DNA of 64,000 nucleotides, taken from positions 345,001 through 409,000 of the forward strand of contig JADKKF010000002.1 of NCBI GenBank assembly GCA_016720635.1, read 5' to 3'. Positions 36,085 through 46,125 of this stretch are shown here, piece after piece; the first letter of the stretch is position 1, and each line of letters opens with the position of its first letter. Under the pieces are notes generated by a model. It was not told where the DNA came from, ran no database searches, and saw only the letters and a list, made by a program, of their open reading frames with translations. The position numbers were made by a program, and so were the translations under genes. The stretch is from Saprospiraceae bacterium (GTDB lineage Bacteria; Bacteroidota; Bacteroidia; Chitinophagales; Saprospiraceae).

Positions 36085-38067
36085 TTATTTGGGTTTAAGT
36101 GTCGGATCAAGCTGAAACGCTTTTTGAAGCGCTTCATTTGCTTCTTGAATACGACCAGCCTGTTTATAAGCTATTTGTAAATTTAAAAACGCTGTGGCAT
36201 TTTTAGGCTCAATTTTAGTAGCTTTTTCAAAATAACGTATCGCTTCGACTGTATTTCCTTGCATACCATAGGCGATACCAAAAAGCCGATTTACCTCGAA
36301 GTCATCGGGAATGATCTTTTGAGCCTCCAACAACATCTGAAGACTACCAGCCAAGTTGCCCTCTTTTTCTCCCAAATATCTGGCATAATCTCTATAAACA
36401 AAACCTTTATTGCGTATGGCATCCTTATAATTGGCATCTATTTTTAATGCCCCATCATAATGTGCCAATGCCATTTTAAAGTTATTTTCAGCGTACAAAA
36501 CGTTACCCATCAAAAGATGTGCTTCCTTATAATTGGGGTGTATCTCTAAGGCTTTGTTCAAGTGAATCTTGGCTTCAGCCCACATTTCTTTTCTTTTTAC
36601 GCTGTCTTTTTCGAGAACCGACAAGTCCCAAAGTGTACCTCCAGCCGCGTTTTGTAGTTTCGCGCTGTTCACGGAAGTTTTAACATCGGTAAGGAAAAGT
36701 GAGCTGTTGCTTACCCAAACGGTATTCCTGCTGATGGTCTTATAGGAAAACCCTAAGAAGATGATCATCAAAAGTCCAAGAATCAATGACGGGTTTAATT
36801 TTCTTTTCCATAAATAAGAAAAAAGTAATCCAATGCCTAAAGCAAAACCAACTGATGGCATATACATGAAGCGTTCAGACATATTGGTTCCTATTGGGAA
36901 CAAAAGATTTGACACAATAGAAAAAGTCAATAAGAAAAATAAAATGGCAAATCCCATTGGCTTTTTGTCCAAAAATGATCGATATGCAACAAAAATAAGC
37001 CCTAAATAAATCAAGATGCTTATCAACACTTTTGGATTTCCGAAAGTCATCATATCGACATGGCGAGGATAATAATCGTGCGTCAATGGGTGCGGGAAAA
37101 TCAATAGTTTTAAGTATAACCCCCATGTATAAAGGATTGTGGCAAATTTCTCTCCTGTTGTGAAAGGCATGTATTGGCCATTTACGATTTTAATAAATGG
37201 ATTATTCATCAACTCGGTGCCAGAGGGAGCTGCTAAGGATGCACCCAATATCCTAAATCTTATCACTAGAAACACTGCGGCGCAAACCCACATCACGCTG
37301 GATTTTACAATGCCTTGAGATATGGATTTATCATAAAAAAAGTAAAGTATTAATGGAAAAATGGCTAAAAAAGTTATGGCATTTTCTTTGCTCATCAAGG
37401 CAAAAAAATAAGAAACGCCACCAAGGATAAGCCACAATATTTTTGAATTGTCATAATAGTTTAACAAACACCAAATGGCTGTTAAGCTCAACAATAAAGC
37501 CATGATTTCATCGCGCCCCTTGATATTGGCAACTACTTCCGTATGGATCGGATGTATGGCAAAAATTAAAGCCGCAACAAAAGAAACGATGGCAACCATG
37601 TTGACATCAAGCTTTTGAGATAAAACACGCCACAATAAATGATAAATCAAAAAGCAGCTCAACGCGAAATATAGTATATTGAAAAGGTGTCCGATGAATG
37701 GATTTTTTCCAAAAATCTGGTATTCTATGGCAAATAATATCAAAGTGAAAGGACGGTATCGACCCCCGGATACCAAATTTTGCTTTCCAGCTTCTTTGAA
37801 AAAACCAAAGAAAGTATCGTTTGATAATATGCCTGAAATACCCGAAAGCCCCTTGGTTGTAAACATATTGTCCGTGATAACGATGGCGTCGTCTTGGGTA
37901 TATTCATGTCCAATGGTGTTAAGATAGACCAATACAGCTATGGCAAAAATAACCCAACCAATGGTTTCTTTTTGCAACAAATATTGGAAAACCCCACTCA
38001 TGGTCGAGGTATTTTCGATATTGGGTACAGCCTTAGGAATGGGCTTTTTACTAATTGATTTGGCCAT
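36085..38067 (-). CDS. membrane protein with TMTC-like N-terminus and C-terminal TPRs
   Basis: The protein has 660 residues. About ten transmembrane segments run from residue 36 to 460. Signals resemble the TMTC/PMT-like GT-C group: DDAIVITDN in the first loop, GGRYRPFTLILFA, IHPIHTEVVANIKGRDEIM and SKENAITFLAIFP. Residues about 500-655 are TPRs (AEAKIHLNKALEIHPNYKEA, MALAHYDGALKIDANYKDA, EAIRYFEKATKIEPKNATAF). It is probably a membrane glycosyltransferase or flanking factor; donor and acceptor are unknown. The GH3 fusion follows in the same direction. Confidence 0.85.
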   Translation of the reverse strand: MAKSISKKPIPKAVPNIENTSTMSGVFQYLLQKETIGWVIFAIAVLVYLNTIGHEYTQDDAIVITDNMFTTKGLSGISGILSNDTFFGFFKEAGKQNLVSGGRYRPFTLILFAIEYQIFGKNPFIGHLFNILYFALSCFLIYHLLWRVLSQKLDVNMVAIVSFVAALIFAIHPIHTEVVANIKGRDEIMALLLSLTAIWCLLNYYDNSKILWLILGGVSYFFALMSKENAITFLAIFPLILYFFYDKSISQGIVKSSVMWVCAAVFLVIRFRILGASLAAPSGTELMNNPFIKIVNGQYMPFTTGEKFATILYTWGLYLKLLIFPHPLTHDYYPRHVDMMTFGNPKVLISILIYLGLIFVAYRSFLDKKPMGFAILFFLLTFSIVSNLLFPIGTNMSERFMYMPSVGFALGIGLLFSYLWKRKLNPSLILGLLMIIFLGFSYKTISRNTVWVSNSSLFLTDVKTSVNSAKLQNAAGGTLWDLSVLEKDSVKRKEMWAEAKIHLNKALEIHPNYKEAHLLMGNVLYAENNFKMALAHYDGALKIDANYKDAIRNKGFVYRDYARYLGEKEGNLAGSLQMLLEAQKIIPDDFEVNRLFGIAYGMQGNTVEAIRYFEKATKIEPKNATAFLNLQIAYKQAGRIQEANEALQKAFQLDPTLKPK

Positions 38068-38275
38068 TTTTATCTTTGTATTTTAAAACAATAATCAAAA
38101 GTATTAAAATATAACGCAAATATGGACAATATTTTACAAATTACAAATAAATATAATATAAAAATACTTGTAATACAGTCTATTGGTGGATAAGTGGTCA
38201 AATTTCTAGGTTATTTTGGTACATAATAGCGGATTTAAAGCGATCTTTGCAGTTAATATTAATTTGAACAAAATT

Positions 38276-41122
38276 ATGACCTCCCGCCAGGAAGAAGATA
38301 TTTTATTTGAAGATTCCATCAATATTTATGGCGCTAAAGAGCACAATCTCAAAAATATCCAATTAAAAATACCAAGGAACAAGCTCGTTGTAATCACTGG
38401 AATGAGTGGAAGCGGAAAATCCTCCCTCGCATTCGATACTTTATTCGCTGAAGGTCAACGGCGATATATGGAGACATTCTCAGCCTATGCTAGGCAATTC
38501 ATCGGTAAAATAGAAAGGCCAAATGTGGAGAAAATTGATGGATTAAGCCCAGTCATTTCTATCGAACAAAAGACCACGGGATGGAACCCACGAAGTACCG
38601 TTGGGACGATCACGGAGATTTATGATTTCCTTAGATTGCTCTATGCAAGGATAGGAGAGGCTTATTCATATATTTCAGGAAATAAGATGGAAAAGCTAAC
38701 AGAGCAAGAAATCATCTCCAAGGTGCTGGAAGATTTTAAAGAAGAGTCCATCATCATATTAGCTCCAGTAGTCAAGGGACGAAAGGGTCACTACAAAGAA
38801 CTATTTGAGCACGTAAGAAAGCAAGGATTTACTAAAATGCGCATAGACGGAGAGATCCAAGAACTTAGGTCTGGGATGCAAGTGGATCGTTTTAAGGTAC
38901 ACGATATAGAGATAGTCATCGATAGAATAAAGGTCCAAATGGACAAAACAGAACGGATCACATCTTCTTTACAAGCTGCCTTAAAGCTGGGTGAAGGACT
39001 ATTGTATATCCAAAAAATGGAAGAGGCTACAACAAAGGCCTATAGCAAACACCTGATGGAAGAGGAGGATAATATCTCGTATCAAGAGCCGTCGCCAAAT
39101 TCATTTTCTTTTAATTCGCCGTATGGATATTGTCCTACCTGCAAAGGACTAGGATTGGTAACCAGCATAGATATGCATAAAATCATCCCAGATGATACAA
39201 AATCTATCAATGAAATCGGAATTGTTCCTTTTGGTGAAGTTAGAGAAAACTCGCTTTTTACTGAGCTTAGGATTATATCTAATAAGTTTGGTTTTACATT
39301 TGCTACTCCAGTTAAGGATATACCCACAGAAGCGTTGGATTTGATACTGAAAGGTGGGCATTCTGGAGATAAAAATAGGCCTTTGTTCGCAGATGAGCTG
39401 GCCAATATTACTAGGCACGGTCTGAACAATATGCTGACCAAATGGTATATAGAATCAGATAGTGAACGCATCAAGAAGTGGGCTGAATCTTTTATGTCCA
39501 TCAATCAATGTCCAGAATGTCATGGTCAAAGATTAAAAAAAGAATCCTTGCACTTTAAGATCGGAAATAAGAATATTTCTGAATTGGGCCAATTGGATCT
39601 TAAGGAGTTATTTGATTGGTTCGAATTGCTGCCGATGAAACTATCCGAAAAGCAAAAGACGATAGGCCAAGAAATATTGAAGGAAATAAGGCTTCGATTG
39701 TCCTTTTTATTAGAGGTGGGTCTGGATTATTTGACCCTTGATCGTCCAGCTAGGACGCTTTCGGGAGGAGAGTCGCAACGAACCCGTCTCGCCAATCAAA
39801 TAGGCAGCCAGCTTTCAGGTATAACCTATATCATGGACGAACCCAGTATAGGACTGCATCAAAGAGACAATCAAAGACTCATCCATGCGCTAAGAAAACT
39901 AAACGAGATCGGCAATTCTGTTATCGTGGTAGAGCACGACAAAGACATCATGTTGGCCGCGGATTATATTATAGATTTAGGCCCTGGAGCAGGCAAAAAT
40001 GGCGGTGAGCTCATCGCCCAAGGCCGACCCATTGATTTTTTAAACCTACAAAATTCGCAAACGGCCGATTATCTTGCTCGAAGATCTAATATCGAGATTC
40101 CGTTGAAAACCAGAAAGGGAAATGGTCAGTTATTGGTCCTCAAGGGTGCTTCAGGTAATACGCTGAAGGATGTAGATTTGACGATTCCATTGGGGACATT
40201 TGTATGTGTCACGGGTGTCTCGGGCAGCGGTAAATCAACGTTGATCAATGAAACGCTCTATCCTATACTTCGACAAAAATTGCACCATAGCCATCAAGCG
40301 CCACTTGCTTATAAAAAACTAGAAGGACTCGAGTACATAGACAAAGTGATCGAAATAGATCAGTCACCGATAGGCAGGACACCTCGGAGCAATCCAGTAA
40401 CCTATATAGACGTGTTTTCAGATATAAGAAAATTACTTTCAGATGTACCAGAAGCCAAGATCAGAGGATACAAGCCTGGAAGATTCTCGTTCAATGTCAA
40501 AGGGGGGCGATGTGATGGTTGTGAAGGTGGTGGACAAAAGGTCATCCAAATGAATTTTTTGCCCGATGTATATGTCGAGTGCGAGACTTGTTTCGGCAAA
40601 AGATACAATCGTGAGACGCTTGAAATACTTTATAAGCAAAAAAATATCTCCGATATCTTGGATATGAGTGTGGATGAGGCGGTGGTATTTTTTGAAAATA
40701 TTCCAAATATCTATCGAAAGCTAAAAACGCTGCAAGATGTTGGTCTCGGCTATATAAATTTAGGCCAACAGGCTACGACCCTTTCAGGTGGTGAAGCGCA
40801 GCGAGTAAAACTATCTGAAGAATTATCCAAAAAGGATACGGGTAAGACATTATATATCTTGGATGAACCTACCACGGGACTACATTTTGGAGATATAAAA
40901 AAGCTATTGGAAGTGCTACAGAAACTAGTGGACAAGGGCAATACGGTCATCGTGATTGAGCATAATTTGGACGTAATAAAAGTTGCGGATTATATCGTGG
41001 ATCTTGGACTGGAAGGAGGAAATAAAGGCGGCTCCATCGTATATCAAGGGGATGCGAAAGCATTTTTGAAATCTGAAGATAGTATCACGGCTCATTATCT
41101 TCGTCGAGAATTGGCGGAATAA
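38276..41122 (+). CDS. uvrA: UvrABC excinuclease subunit A
   Basis: The protein has 948 residues from the ATG at 38276; the frame continues to a TTG at 38216 but that would add an unlikely 20-residue leader. It has two ATP-binding cassettes: GMSGSGKSS at residues 42-50 with LSGGESQRTRLANQIGS, and GVSGSGKSTL near residue 640 with LSGGEAQRVKLSEEL. Zinc-binding cysteines are in YCPTCKGLG and CDGCEGGG...CETCFGK. It scans DNA for bulky lesions with UvrB. A possible partner for the ATL protein is functional, not positional. Confidence 0.97.
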   Translation: MTSRQEEDILFEDSINIYGAKEHNLKNIQLKIPRNKLVVITGMSGSGKSSLAFDTLFAEGQRRYMETFSAYARQFIGKIERPNVEKIDGLSPVISIEQKTTGWNPRSTVGTITEIYDFLRLLYARIGEAYSYISGNKMEKLTEQEIISKVLEDFKEESIIILAPVVKGRKGHYKELFEHVRKQGFTKMRIDGEIQELRSGMQVDRFKVHDIEIVIDRIKVQMDKTERITSSLQAALKLGEGLLYIQKMEEATTKAYSKHLMEEEDNISYQEPSPNSFSFNSPYGYCPTCKGLGLVTSIDMHKIIPDDTKSINEIGIVPFGEVRENSLFTELRIISNKFGFTFATPVKDIPTEALDLILKGGHSGDKNRPLFADELANITRHGLNNMLTKWYIESDSERIKKWAESFMSINQCPECHGQRLKKESLHFKIGNKNISELGQLDLKELFDWFELLPMKLSEKQKTIGQEILKEIRLRLSFLLEVGLDYLTLDRPARTLSGGESQRTRLANQIGSQLSGITYIMDEPSIGLHQRDNQRLIHALRKLNEIGNSVIVVEHDKDIMLAADYIIDLGPGAGKNGGELIAQGRPIDFLNLQNSQTADYLARRSNIEIPLKTRKGNGQLLVLKGASGNTLKDVDLTIPLGTFVCVTGVSGSGKSTLINETLYPILRQKLHHSHQAPLAYKKLEGLEYIDKVIEIDQSPIGRTPRSNPVTYIDVFSDIRKLLSDVPEAKIRGYKPGRFSFNVKGGRCDGCEGGGQKVIQMNFLPDVYVECETCFGKRYNRETLEILYKQKNISDILDMSVDEAVVFFENIPNIYRKLKTLQDVGLGYINLGQQATTLSGGEAQRVKLSEELSKKDTGKTLYILDEPTTGLHFGDIKKLLEVLQKLVDKGNTVIVIEHNLDVIKVADYIVDLGLEGGNKGGSIVYQGDAKAFLKSEDSITAHYLRRELAE

Positions 41123-41554
41123 AGGAATAACTTGTAAAAAAAGGATGATTAAAATTTGGTTAGAAGCCACTTTTTAAACCTTTTTTAGCTTATAAATCGG
41201 TATCATTTGTAAGAAGTCATACACACATAAGAGCATTTAAATTTGCTAATTTCTCAATGTTTATTAACGCAGATAAAAAAATGTGACCTACATTTGTGAC
41301 AATAAAAATACTTAGTGCAAAATTAAGCAAGAAATCATGTGTCAAAACAGTATTTGAATTCGTTCTGGATATAGCAAAAATGCCATTTGGCAGAGATTGG
41401 AACGCATCTTACATAGGGTTTAAACTAGAAAATAGAAAAGGGATGTAACCTTTCTTTTTTTTTACGTCAAAAAATTTGTATAATATGATATGTCTATCGT
41501 ATTTCGTTTGTAAAAGTGCATCGAAAAACAAAAGACATTGTCTTAGTATAATTA
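41123..41554. other. 432-bp intergenic region between uvrA and the sigma-factor operon
   Basis: There is no coding frame of note. TACATTTG at 41289-41296 fits the -7 consensus and would leave a leader of about 250 nt before the sigma-factor gene; I saw no convincing -33 box, so this is weak. No terminator hairpin after uvrA is clear. Confidence 0.35.
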
Positions 41555-42130
41555 ATGTTAGAGACCCCAAATAGACTGAAGCAATTAAGCGATGAAGAGG
41601 TAATCGTGCGTTATCTTGATTCCCAAAAGAGGGTGTACTTTAATATTTTATATGATCGTTATTCTAATAAAATATTTGCAAAATGTATATCCATACTTAA
41701 GGATGAGACGAAGGCCGTTGATGCGTCTCAAGAAATAATAATCAAGTTAGTTACCAATTTATCCAAATTTGGAGGGAACTCCAAGTTTTCAACATGGGTA
41801 TATTCTATTACATATAATTACTGTATAGATATCCTAAGAAAGACAAAGAAGGAGCAACTCTTATTTAAAGATGAGTCAGCTTTTAATGAAAATATCCCTG
41901 AAGACGAAGACGATGTATTTTTGACGGAAATTATGTTTGACAGATTGAAAATCTTGATAGATAAGCTAGATGAGACAGAAAGAGCGCTATTGCTCATGAA
42001 GTATCAAGATGACATGATGATCAAAGAAATTTCTTCAATCATGCAGATAACGGAAAGTGCCATCAAGATGAGATTGAAAAGGGCCAAGGATAAATTAAAA
42101 AAATTCTATACGGCTACTTTTGATGATTAA
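41555..42130 (+). CDS. ECF-type RNA polymerase sigma factor
   Basis: The protein has 191 residues with the two ECF regions: region 2 (FNILYDRYSNKIFAKCISIL, DASQEIIIKLVTNL, KFSTWVYSITYNYCIDILRK) and region 4 (KLDETERALLLMKYQDDMMI, ISSIMQITESAIKMRLKRAK). It would direct RNA polymerase to stress or envelope promoters. No anti-sigma gene with the usual features is adjacent, but a small gene of unknown role follows at 42187. The operon runs on to a mechanosensitive channel and an outer-membrane protein, which may be its targets or partners. Confidence 0.92.
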   Translation: MLETPNRLKQLSDEEVIVRYLDSQKRVYFNILYDRYSNKIFAKCISILKDETKAVDASQEIIIKLVTNLSKFGGNSKFSTWVYSITYNYCIDILRKTKKEQLLFKDESAFNENIPEDEDDVFLTEIMFDRLKILIDKLDETERALLLMKYQDDMMIKEISSIMQITESAIKMRLKRAKDKLKKFYTATFDD

Positions 42131-42186
42131 AATGAGTAAATGGAGCATGGTTAATTTTTTATCCAAGGAGAAAACTAATAGTTTAT

Positions 42187-42432
42187 ATGGAGTTTAAAAA
42201 TTTTAAAGACTTAGCCGATTATGAAATCGCTAAAAACGGCGAGTTGCCACGGCAAGTAAAACACAATGTAGAAAAGAATATCAACCTATTTAGCTTTATG
42301 GGCGATATAGTTGATACCTATTTACCTAAGATAATTTCTATATTTGTGGGAGTTAGTGGCGGAGATATGTCAAAAGCAGAAGAAAAAATTAATAATAAAA
42401 AAAAATCTGAGAAATACCCGAATCAACTATAA
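42187..42432 (+). CDS. small protein of unknown function
   Basis: The protein has 81 residues. I do not recognise it. The centre is moderately hydrophobic (YLPKIISIFVGVSGG) and the C-terminus basic (KKKSEKYPNQL). It lies 56 nt after the sigma-factor gene and 39 nt before the channel gene on the same strand. Position alone suggests a link to one of them, for instance a small anti-sigma or a channel accessory, but no sequence feature supports this. Confidence 0.6.
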   Translation: MEFKNFKDLADYEIAKNGELPRQVKHNVEKNINLFSFMGDIVDTYLPKIISIFVGVSGGDMSKAEEKINNKKKSEKYPNQL

Positions 42433-42471
42433 CCAGTATTACCCACCCCAAAAACGTAGCAAAAAATTAGT

Positions 42472-43308
42472 ATGGTATCTGATATTTTATACAAATTAAA
42501 AGATGATTTTGTAACCTTTTTTCCCAATATGGTGGCCGCATTCATCATCTTGGTCATCGGACTTTTTGTTGCTAATTTATTGCGAAAATTTATTTTTCTT
42601 TTTCTTTCAAAAATAGGAGTTGACAAATTTGCTGACAAGATCAATGAAGTAGATTTTATTGCCAGTACAAAATTCAGATTAAAATTTTCTACCTTAACAT
42701 CAAAGACGGTATATTATTTTGTGGTGATCATAACATTGATCGTAGCAGCCGATAAGCTACAGGTTAAGGCCATATCTGATCTGCTGACCGATTTGATTAA
42801 CTATATTCCAGTACTTATATCTGCAATCATTTTATTGCTCATTGGCGTATTTCTCGCCGATTTACTCAAAAAGACTGTTTATACCAACGCAAAGTCCTTC
42901 GGTATTCCTTCGGCTGGATTTATTTCAAACTTCGTGTTTTATCTTGTGATGATTATGTTCGTTTTAAGTGCTATGACGCAAGCGAAGATCGACACAACAT
43001 TCTTTTCTAATAGCATCATTTTGTTTTTAGGGGGTACGGTGCTGGCCTTTTCGATAGGTTATGGACTAGCATCCAAAGATACCTTGGGCAACTATTTGGC
43101 GTCATTTTATTTGAAAGACAAGTTAGAAATAGGTGATGATGTAACCATCGATGGCATCAGAGGGATCGTCATAGTTCTGGATAAATCATCGCTTACACTT
43201 CGTACTCAGCCATCAGATTCTATCGTATATATTCCTCTTAGCAAACTGATAGGAGCCAAATTTGAAATTCATTCTAGAAAAAAAACATTTGACAAATACA
43301 TAGATTAA
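42472..43308 (+). CDS. small-conductance mechanosensitive channel (MscS family)
   Basis: The protein has 278 residues. Three to five membrane helices lie in residues 15-200. The pore-lining helix is GGTVLAFSIGYGLASKDTLG, followed by the beta-domain start LGNYLASFYLKDKLEIGDDV and VIVLDKSSLTLRTQPSDSIVYIPLSKLI (given in part). The family opens under membrane tension and protects against osmotic downshift. A soluble C-terminal domain is short compared with E. coli MscS. It precedes an outer-membrane DUF3078 protein by 22 nt. Confidence 0.9.
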   Translation: MVSDILYKLKDDFVTFFPNMVAAFIILVIGLFVANLLRKFIFLFLSKIGVDKFADKINEVDFIASTKFRLKFSTLTSKTVYYFVVIITLIVAADKLQVKAISDLLTDLINYIPVLISAIILLLIGVFLADLLKKTVYTNAKSFGIPSAGFISNFVFYLVMIMFVLSAMTQAKIDTTFFSNSIILFLGGTVLAFSIGYGLASKDTLGNYLASFYLKDKLEIGDDVTIDGIRGIVIVLDKSSLTLRTQPSDSIVYIPLSKLIGAKFEIHSRKKTFDKYID

Positions 43309-43330
43309 TTATTCACTAAAACATTTATTT

Positions 43331-44230
43331 ATGAAATTAAATTTTCTTTTTTCTTTATTAATTGCTGGGTTTTCGTGTTCAGTATTGTTTGCTCAAGATG
43401 ATAAGGCAAGCTTGGAAGCAAGGAAGGCTGAATTAGCCAAGCAAGTAACTGGTCTAACTGGCGAGTTAGCTGGTGTACAAGCAAAATTGGATGCTCTACC
43501 GGGTTGGAGAAAGGGTTATGCGGGATTGGTTGGTTTTAATTTGACCAAATTGACCAACTGGAGACAGAATCCACTTCCTTACTCAACTACCAACAATATC
43601 AACTTTAATGGATCTGCATTTGCTCACCTGATCCAAGACAAGTATTTTTGGAGAAATAGCGGTACCCTATCTTTAGGATGGCAAAAGCTTCAAGCTGATA
43701 CCGCAAAGTCTGAAAACAAGAGCGATTATGTCTCAACGGTGGATGTACTTACCTTGTCCTCTCTTTATGGATATAGAATAACACCAAAATTGGCTGCATC
43801 TGCCTTGGCAGAATTCAGAACAGCTGTCATCAAAAATGCTTTCAATCCAGCATATTTGGATTTGGGTATTGGAGGTACATGGACACCTATACCTGAGTTG
43901 ATCGTGGTATTTCATCCATTGAATTACAATTATATCTTCTCAAAGAATGAAACTAAATTCACGTCTTCTCTTGGATGTAAAATCGTAGCAGATTACAATA
44001 AGGAAATATTCAAAGGAGTTAAATTCAAAAGTAATTTGTCAGCATTTTTATCGTACAAAAATCTACAAGATCTTTCTAACGTAACTTGGGCAAATGGTTT
44101 GAATTTGAACCTATACAAAGGCTTAGGTCTTGGTGTGGATTATACCTTAAGATGGAATAAGCAAGAAACTCAAGGCTTGGGCAATGATTTGCAAAGCTTC
44201 TTGTTCTTCGGTTTATCTTACGCTTTGTAA
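43331..44230 (+). CDS. DUF3078-type outer-membrane protein
   Basis: The protein has 299 residues. Signal peptide 1-21 (FSLLIAGFSCSVLFAQ). An alpha-helical segment of about 35 residues with Leu/Ala/Glu repeats (LEARKAELAKQVTGLTGEL) is followed by a beta-barrel with aromatic-rich strands (GFNLTKLTNWRQNPLPY, YFWRNSGTLSLGW) ending in FGLSYAL. DUF3078 proteins are Bacteroidota envelope proteins of unknown role. It closes the sigma-factor operon; a strong terminator follows 28 nt later. Confidence 0.85.
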   Translation: MKLNFLFSLLIAGFSCSVLFAQDDKASLEARKAELAKQVTGLTGELAGVQAKLDALPGWRKGYAGLVGFNLTKLTNWRQNPLPYSTTNNINFNGSAFAHLIQDKYFWRNSGTLSLGWQKLQADTAKSENKSDYVSTVDVLTLSSLYGYRITPKLAASALAEFRTAVIKNAFNPAYLDLGIGGTWTPIPELIVVFHPLNYNYIFSKNETKFTSSLGCKIVADYNKEIFKGVKFKSNLSAFLSYKNLQDLSNVTWANGLNLNLYKGLGLGVDYTLRWNKQETQGLGNDLQSFLFFGLSYAL

Positions 44231-44258
44231 TATAAATTTTGAATTAAATTAATATTTT

Positions 44259-44291
44259 ATGCCTTGGCCTAGTGCCAAGGCATTTTTTTTT
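44259..44291 (+). terminator. Rho-independent terminator of the sigma-factor operon
   Basis: A perfect 10-bp stem atgccttggc/gccaaggcat with a 4-nt or so loop is followed by nine or more T. It lies 28 nt after the DUF3078 gene. Confidence 0.95.
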
Positions 44292-44384
44292 ATTTGTTAA
44301 AATATACGCATTAAATCAAATAAATTGGATTCAGAAAAAGTTATAATGCGAATTATCCTAAGTATAAAATTTGAATCCGTGTGA

Positions 44385-44505
44385 AGGGTGGTAGTGGTCA
44401 TGTCTCGAATAAGAAGTAGGAGAGACATGAGTCTCGAAGAGACGGAACCCACGAACGACCTGACCCGATCTCGTCTGTAAGACGAGGGAAGGGACACACC
44501 CAAAA
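44385..44505 (+). repeat. GC-rich dispersed intergenic repeat, copy D
   Basis: The sequence between the operon terminator and the MORN gene shares GACGGAACCCACGAAC with copy A and ends AGGGACACACCC like the GGGGCACGCCC end of copy C. It includes small hairpins, such as TGTCTC/GAGACA and CTCGTCTgtaAGACGAG. No coding is evident; together with the terminator it accounts for most of the 356-bp gap. Confidence 0.6.
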
Positions 44506-44586
44506 TATATTACGATTAAATATCATATTAGGATAATAAGTGGTATAATTATTAGATATTTGTCACCAAATTAAAAAAAGTCGATT

Positions 44587-46079
44587 ATGAGGAGATTATG
44601 GTATTTGTTCGCGTTCCAAATTTGTATGCTAGTCTCTACAAATGCCCAAGAATGTGTAAGCGGAAATTGTGTAAATGGCAAAGGGGTGATGATCCTCGCT
44701 AATGGTTCCAAATATATTGGCTATTTTAAGAATAAAAGGATGCATGGCTTAGGGGCATTTTACTATCAAAATGGAATCACGTATGTGGGTCAATGGGTAG
44801 AAGGCTGGAAGCACGGCAAAGGTGAATTGACTTTTAGCAATGGTGAAAAATATACGGGAGATTTCCAAAAAAATAAATTCAACGGTGCGGGAGTTTATCT
44901 CTTTCAGGACAATGAAAGATACGAGGGCAACTTCGTTGATGGCAAGTTTAATGGACAAGGAACCTACTACTATAAAGATGGAAAAATAAAGACAGGACAG
45001 TGGGTTAATAATAAAATGATTGAAAAAATGAGACGGCGGAGGCTTCTACGCCCCCTAAGGCAAATATTCCAGACTGTAATATAACCCCCTGCAATAGTGG
45101 CAAAGGAAAGTTGACATATTCTGATGGGTCGGTTTATGTCGGAGAATTTAAAGAAGGGCGTCCACAAGGGCAAGGATATTGCAAGTATTCAAATGGCGAT
45201 GTATATTTTGGTGGATGGCTCAATGATGCTCCAGAGGGTAGCGGTAAGATGACTTATGCCAATGGAAAGGTACAGAGTGGGGTATGGAAAAATGGAAAAA
45301 TAGGTACACCACCAGCAGATCCAGTGACGCAGACCAATACCACGAAACCGGTGGAGAAAAATGATGTAGATATCTACGCAGTCATAGTTGGAGTATCCCG
45401 ATACGAAACGTTTCCACACTTGAAATATGCGGATGACGATGCATTTCAGTATTATGCATTTTTGAAAAGCCCCGAAGGAGGTGCTTTGGAGGATGATAAA
45501 ATAAAAATACTGGTGGATGAAAGTGCTGTCAAAGACAATATCGTAAAGGCTATGGAAGAGCTTTTTTACAAGGCGGATGAAAACGACGTGGTTATGCTTT
45601 ATTTTTCTGGGCACGGTATCAATGGATCATTCTTGCCAATTGACTCTGATGGGTACAAAAATCGACTTACTTACGACGAGTTGAAGACCATCTTAGGAAA
45701 TTCTAAGGCCAAGCAAAAAGTTTGTTTGGCGGATGCGTGTTTTTCGGGAAGCTTGTTGGCGATGAAGTCGGCTTATTCCCAATCTTTGAATTTATTTTAT
45801 ACCTCACTAAGAGAAAGTGCTGGAGGAACCGCTTTTTTACTATCTAGTAAACAAGAAGAGGTGTCGCTAGAATCTCAGGGATTGAGACAAGGACTTTTTA
45901 GTCATTATGTCATCAAGGGCTTAAAAGGAGCAGCTGATGTCAACAAGAATAAGATTGTTACCATCAAAGAGCTTTATGATTATGTGTATCAAAATGTAAA
46001 AGAATACAGTCAGAGTGCACAAACGCCTACCATAGCGGGGAATTACGATCCCAATATGCCCGTTGGAAATGTGCGATAA
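44587..46079 (+). CDS. MORN-repeat/caspase-like (peptidase C14) secreted protein, frameshifted
   Basis: The intended product has about 497 residues: signal peptide 1-20 (LWYLFAFQICMLVSTNAQ), about eight MORN repeats (for example GITYVGQWVEGWKHGKGE, GDVYFGGWLNDAPEGSGK) and a C-terminal caspase-like domain (YAVIVGVSRYETFPHLKYA, LYFSGHGINGSFLPI with the His, CLADACFSGSL with the catalytic Cys). A missing A in the six-A run at 45023-45028 splits it into frames 44587-45084 and 45111-46079; with seven A the join reads EKNETAEASTPPKAN. The enzyme would act in the periplasm or outside the cell. No similar adjacent partner is visible; a M1 peptidase follows. Confidence 0.85.
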
Positions 46080-46125
46080 TCGATAGAAAAAGTGGTAATT
46101 TTGCACCCAATCAACTGAAGACTAA

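Noticed and set aside
41289..41296. TACATTTG as a promoter for the sigma-factor operon
   Set aside because: It is 260 nt upstream with no -33 element; too weak to annotate as a promoter.
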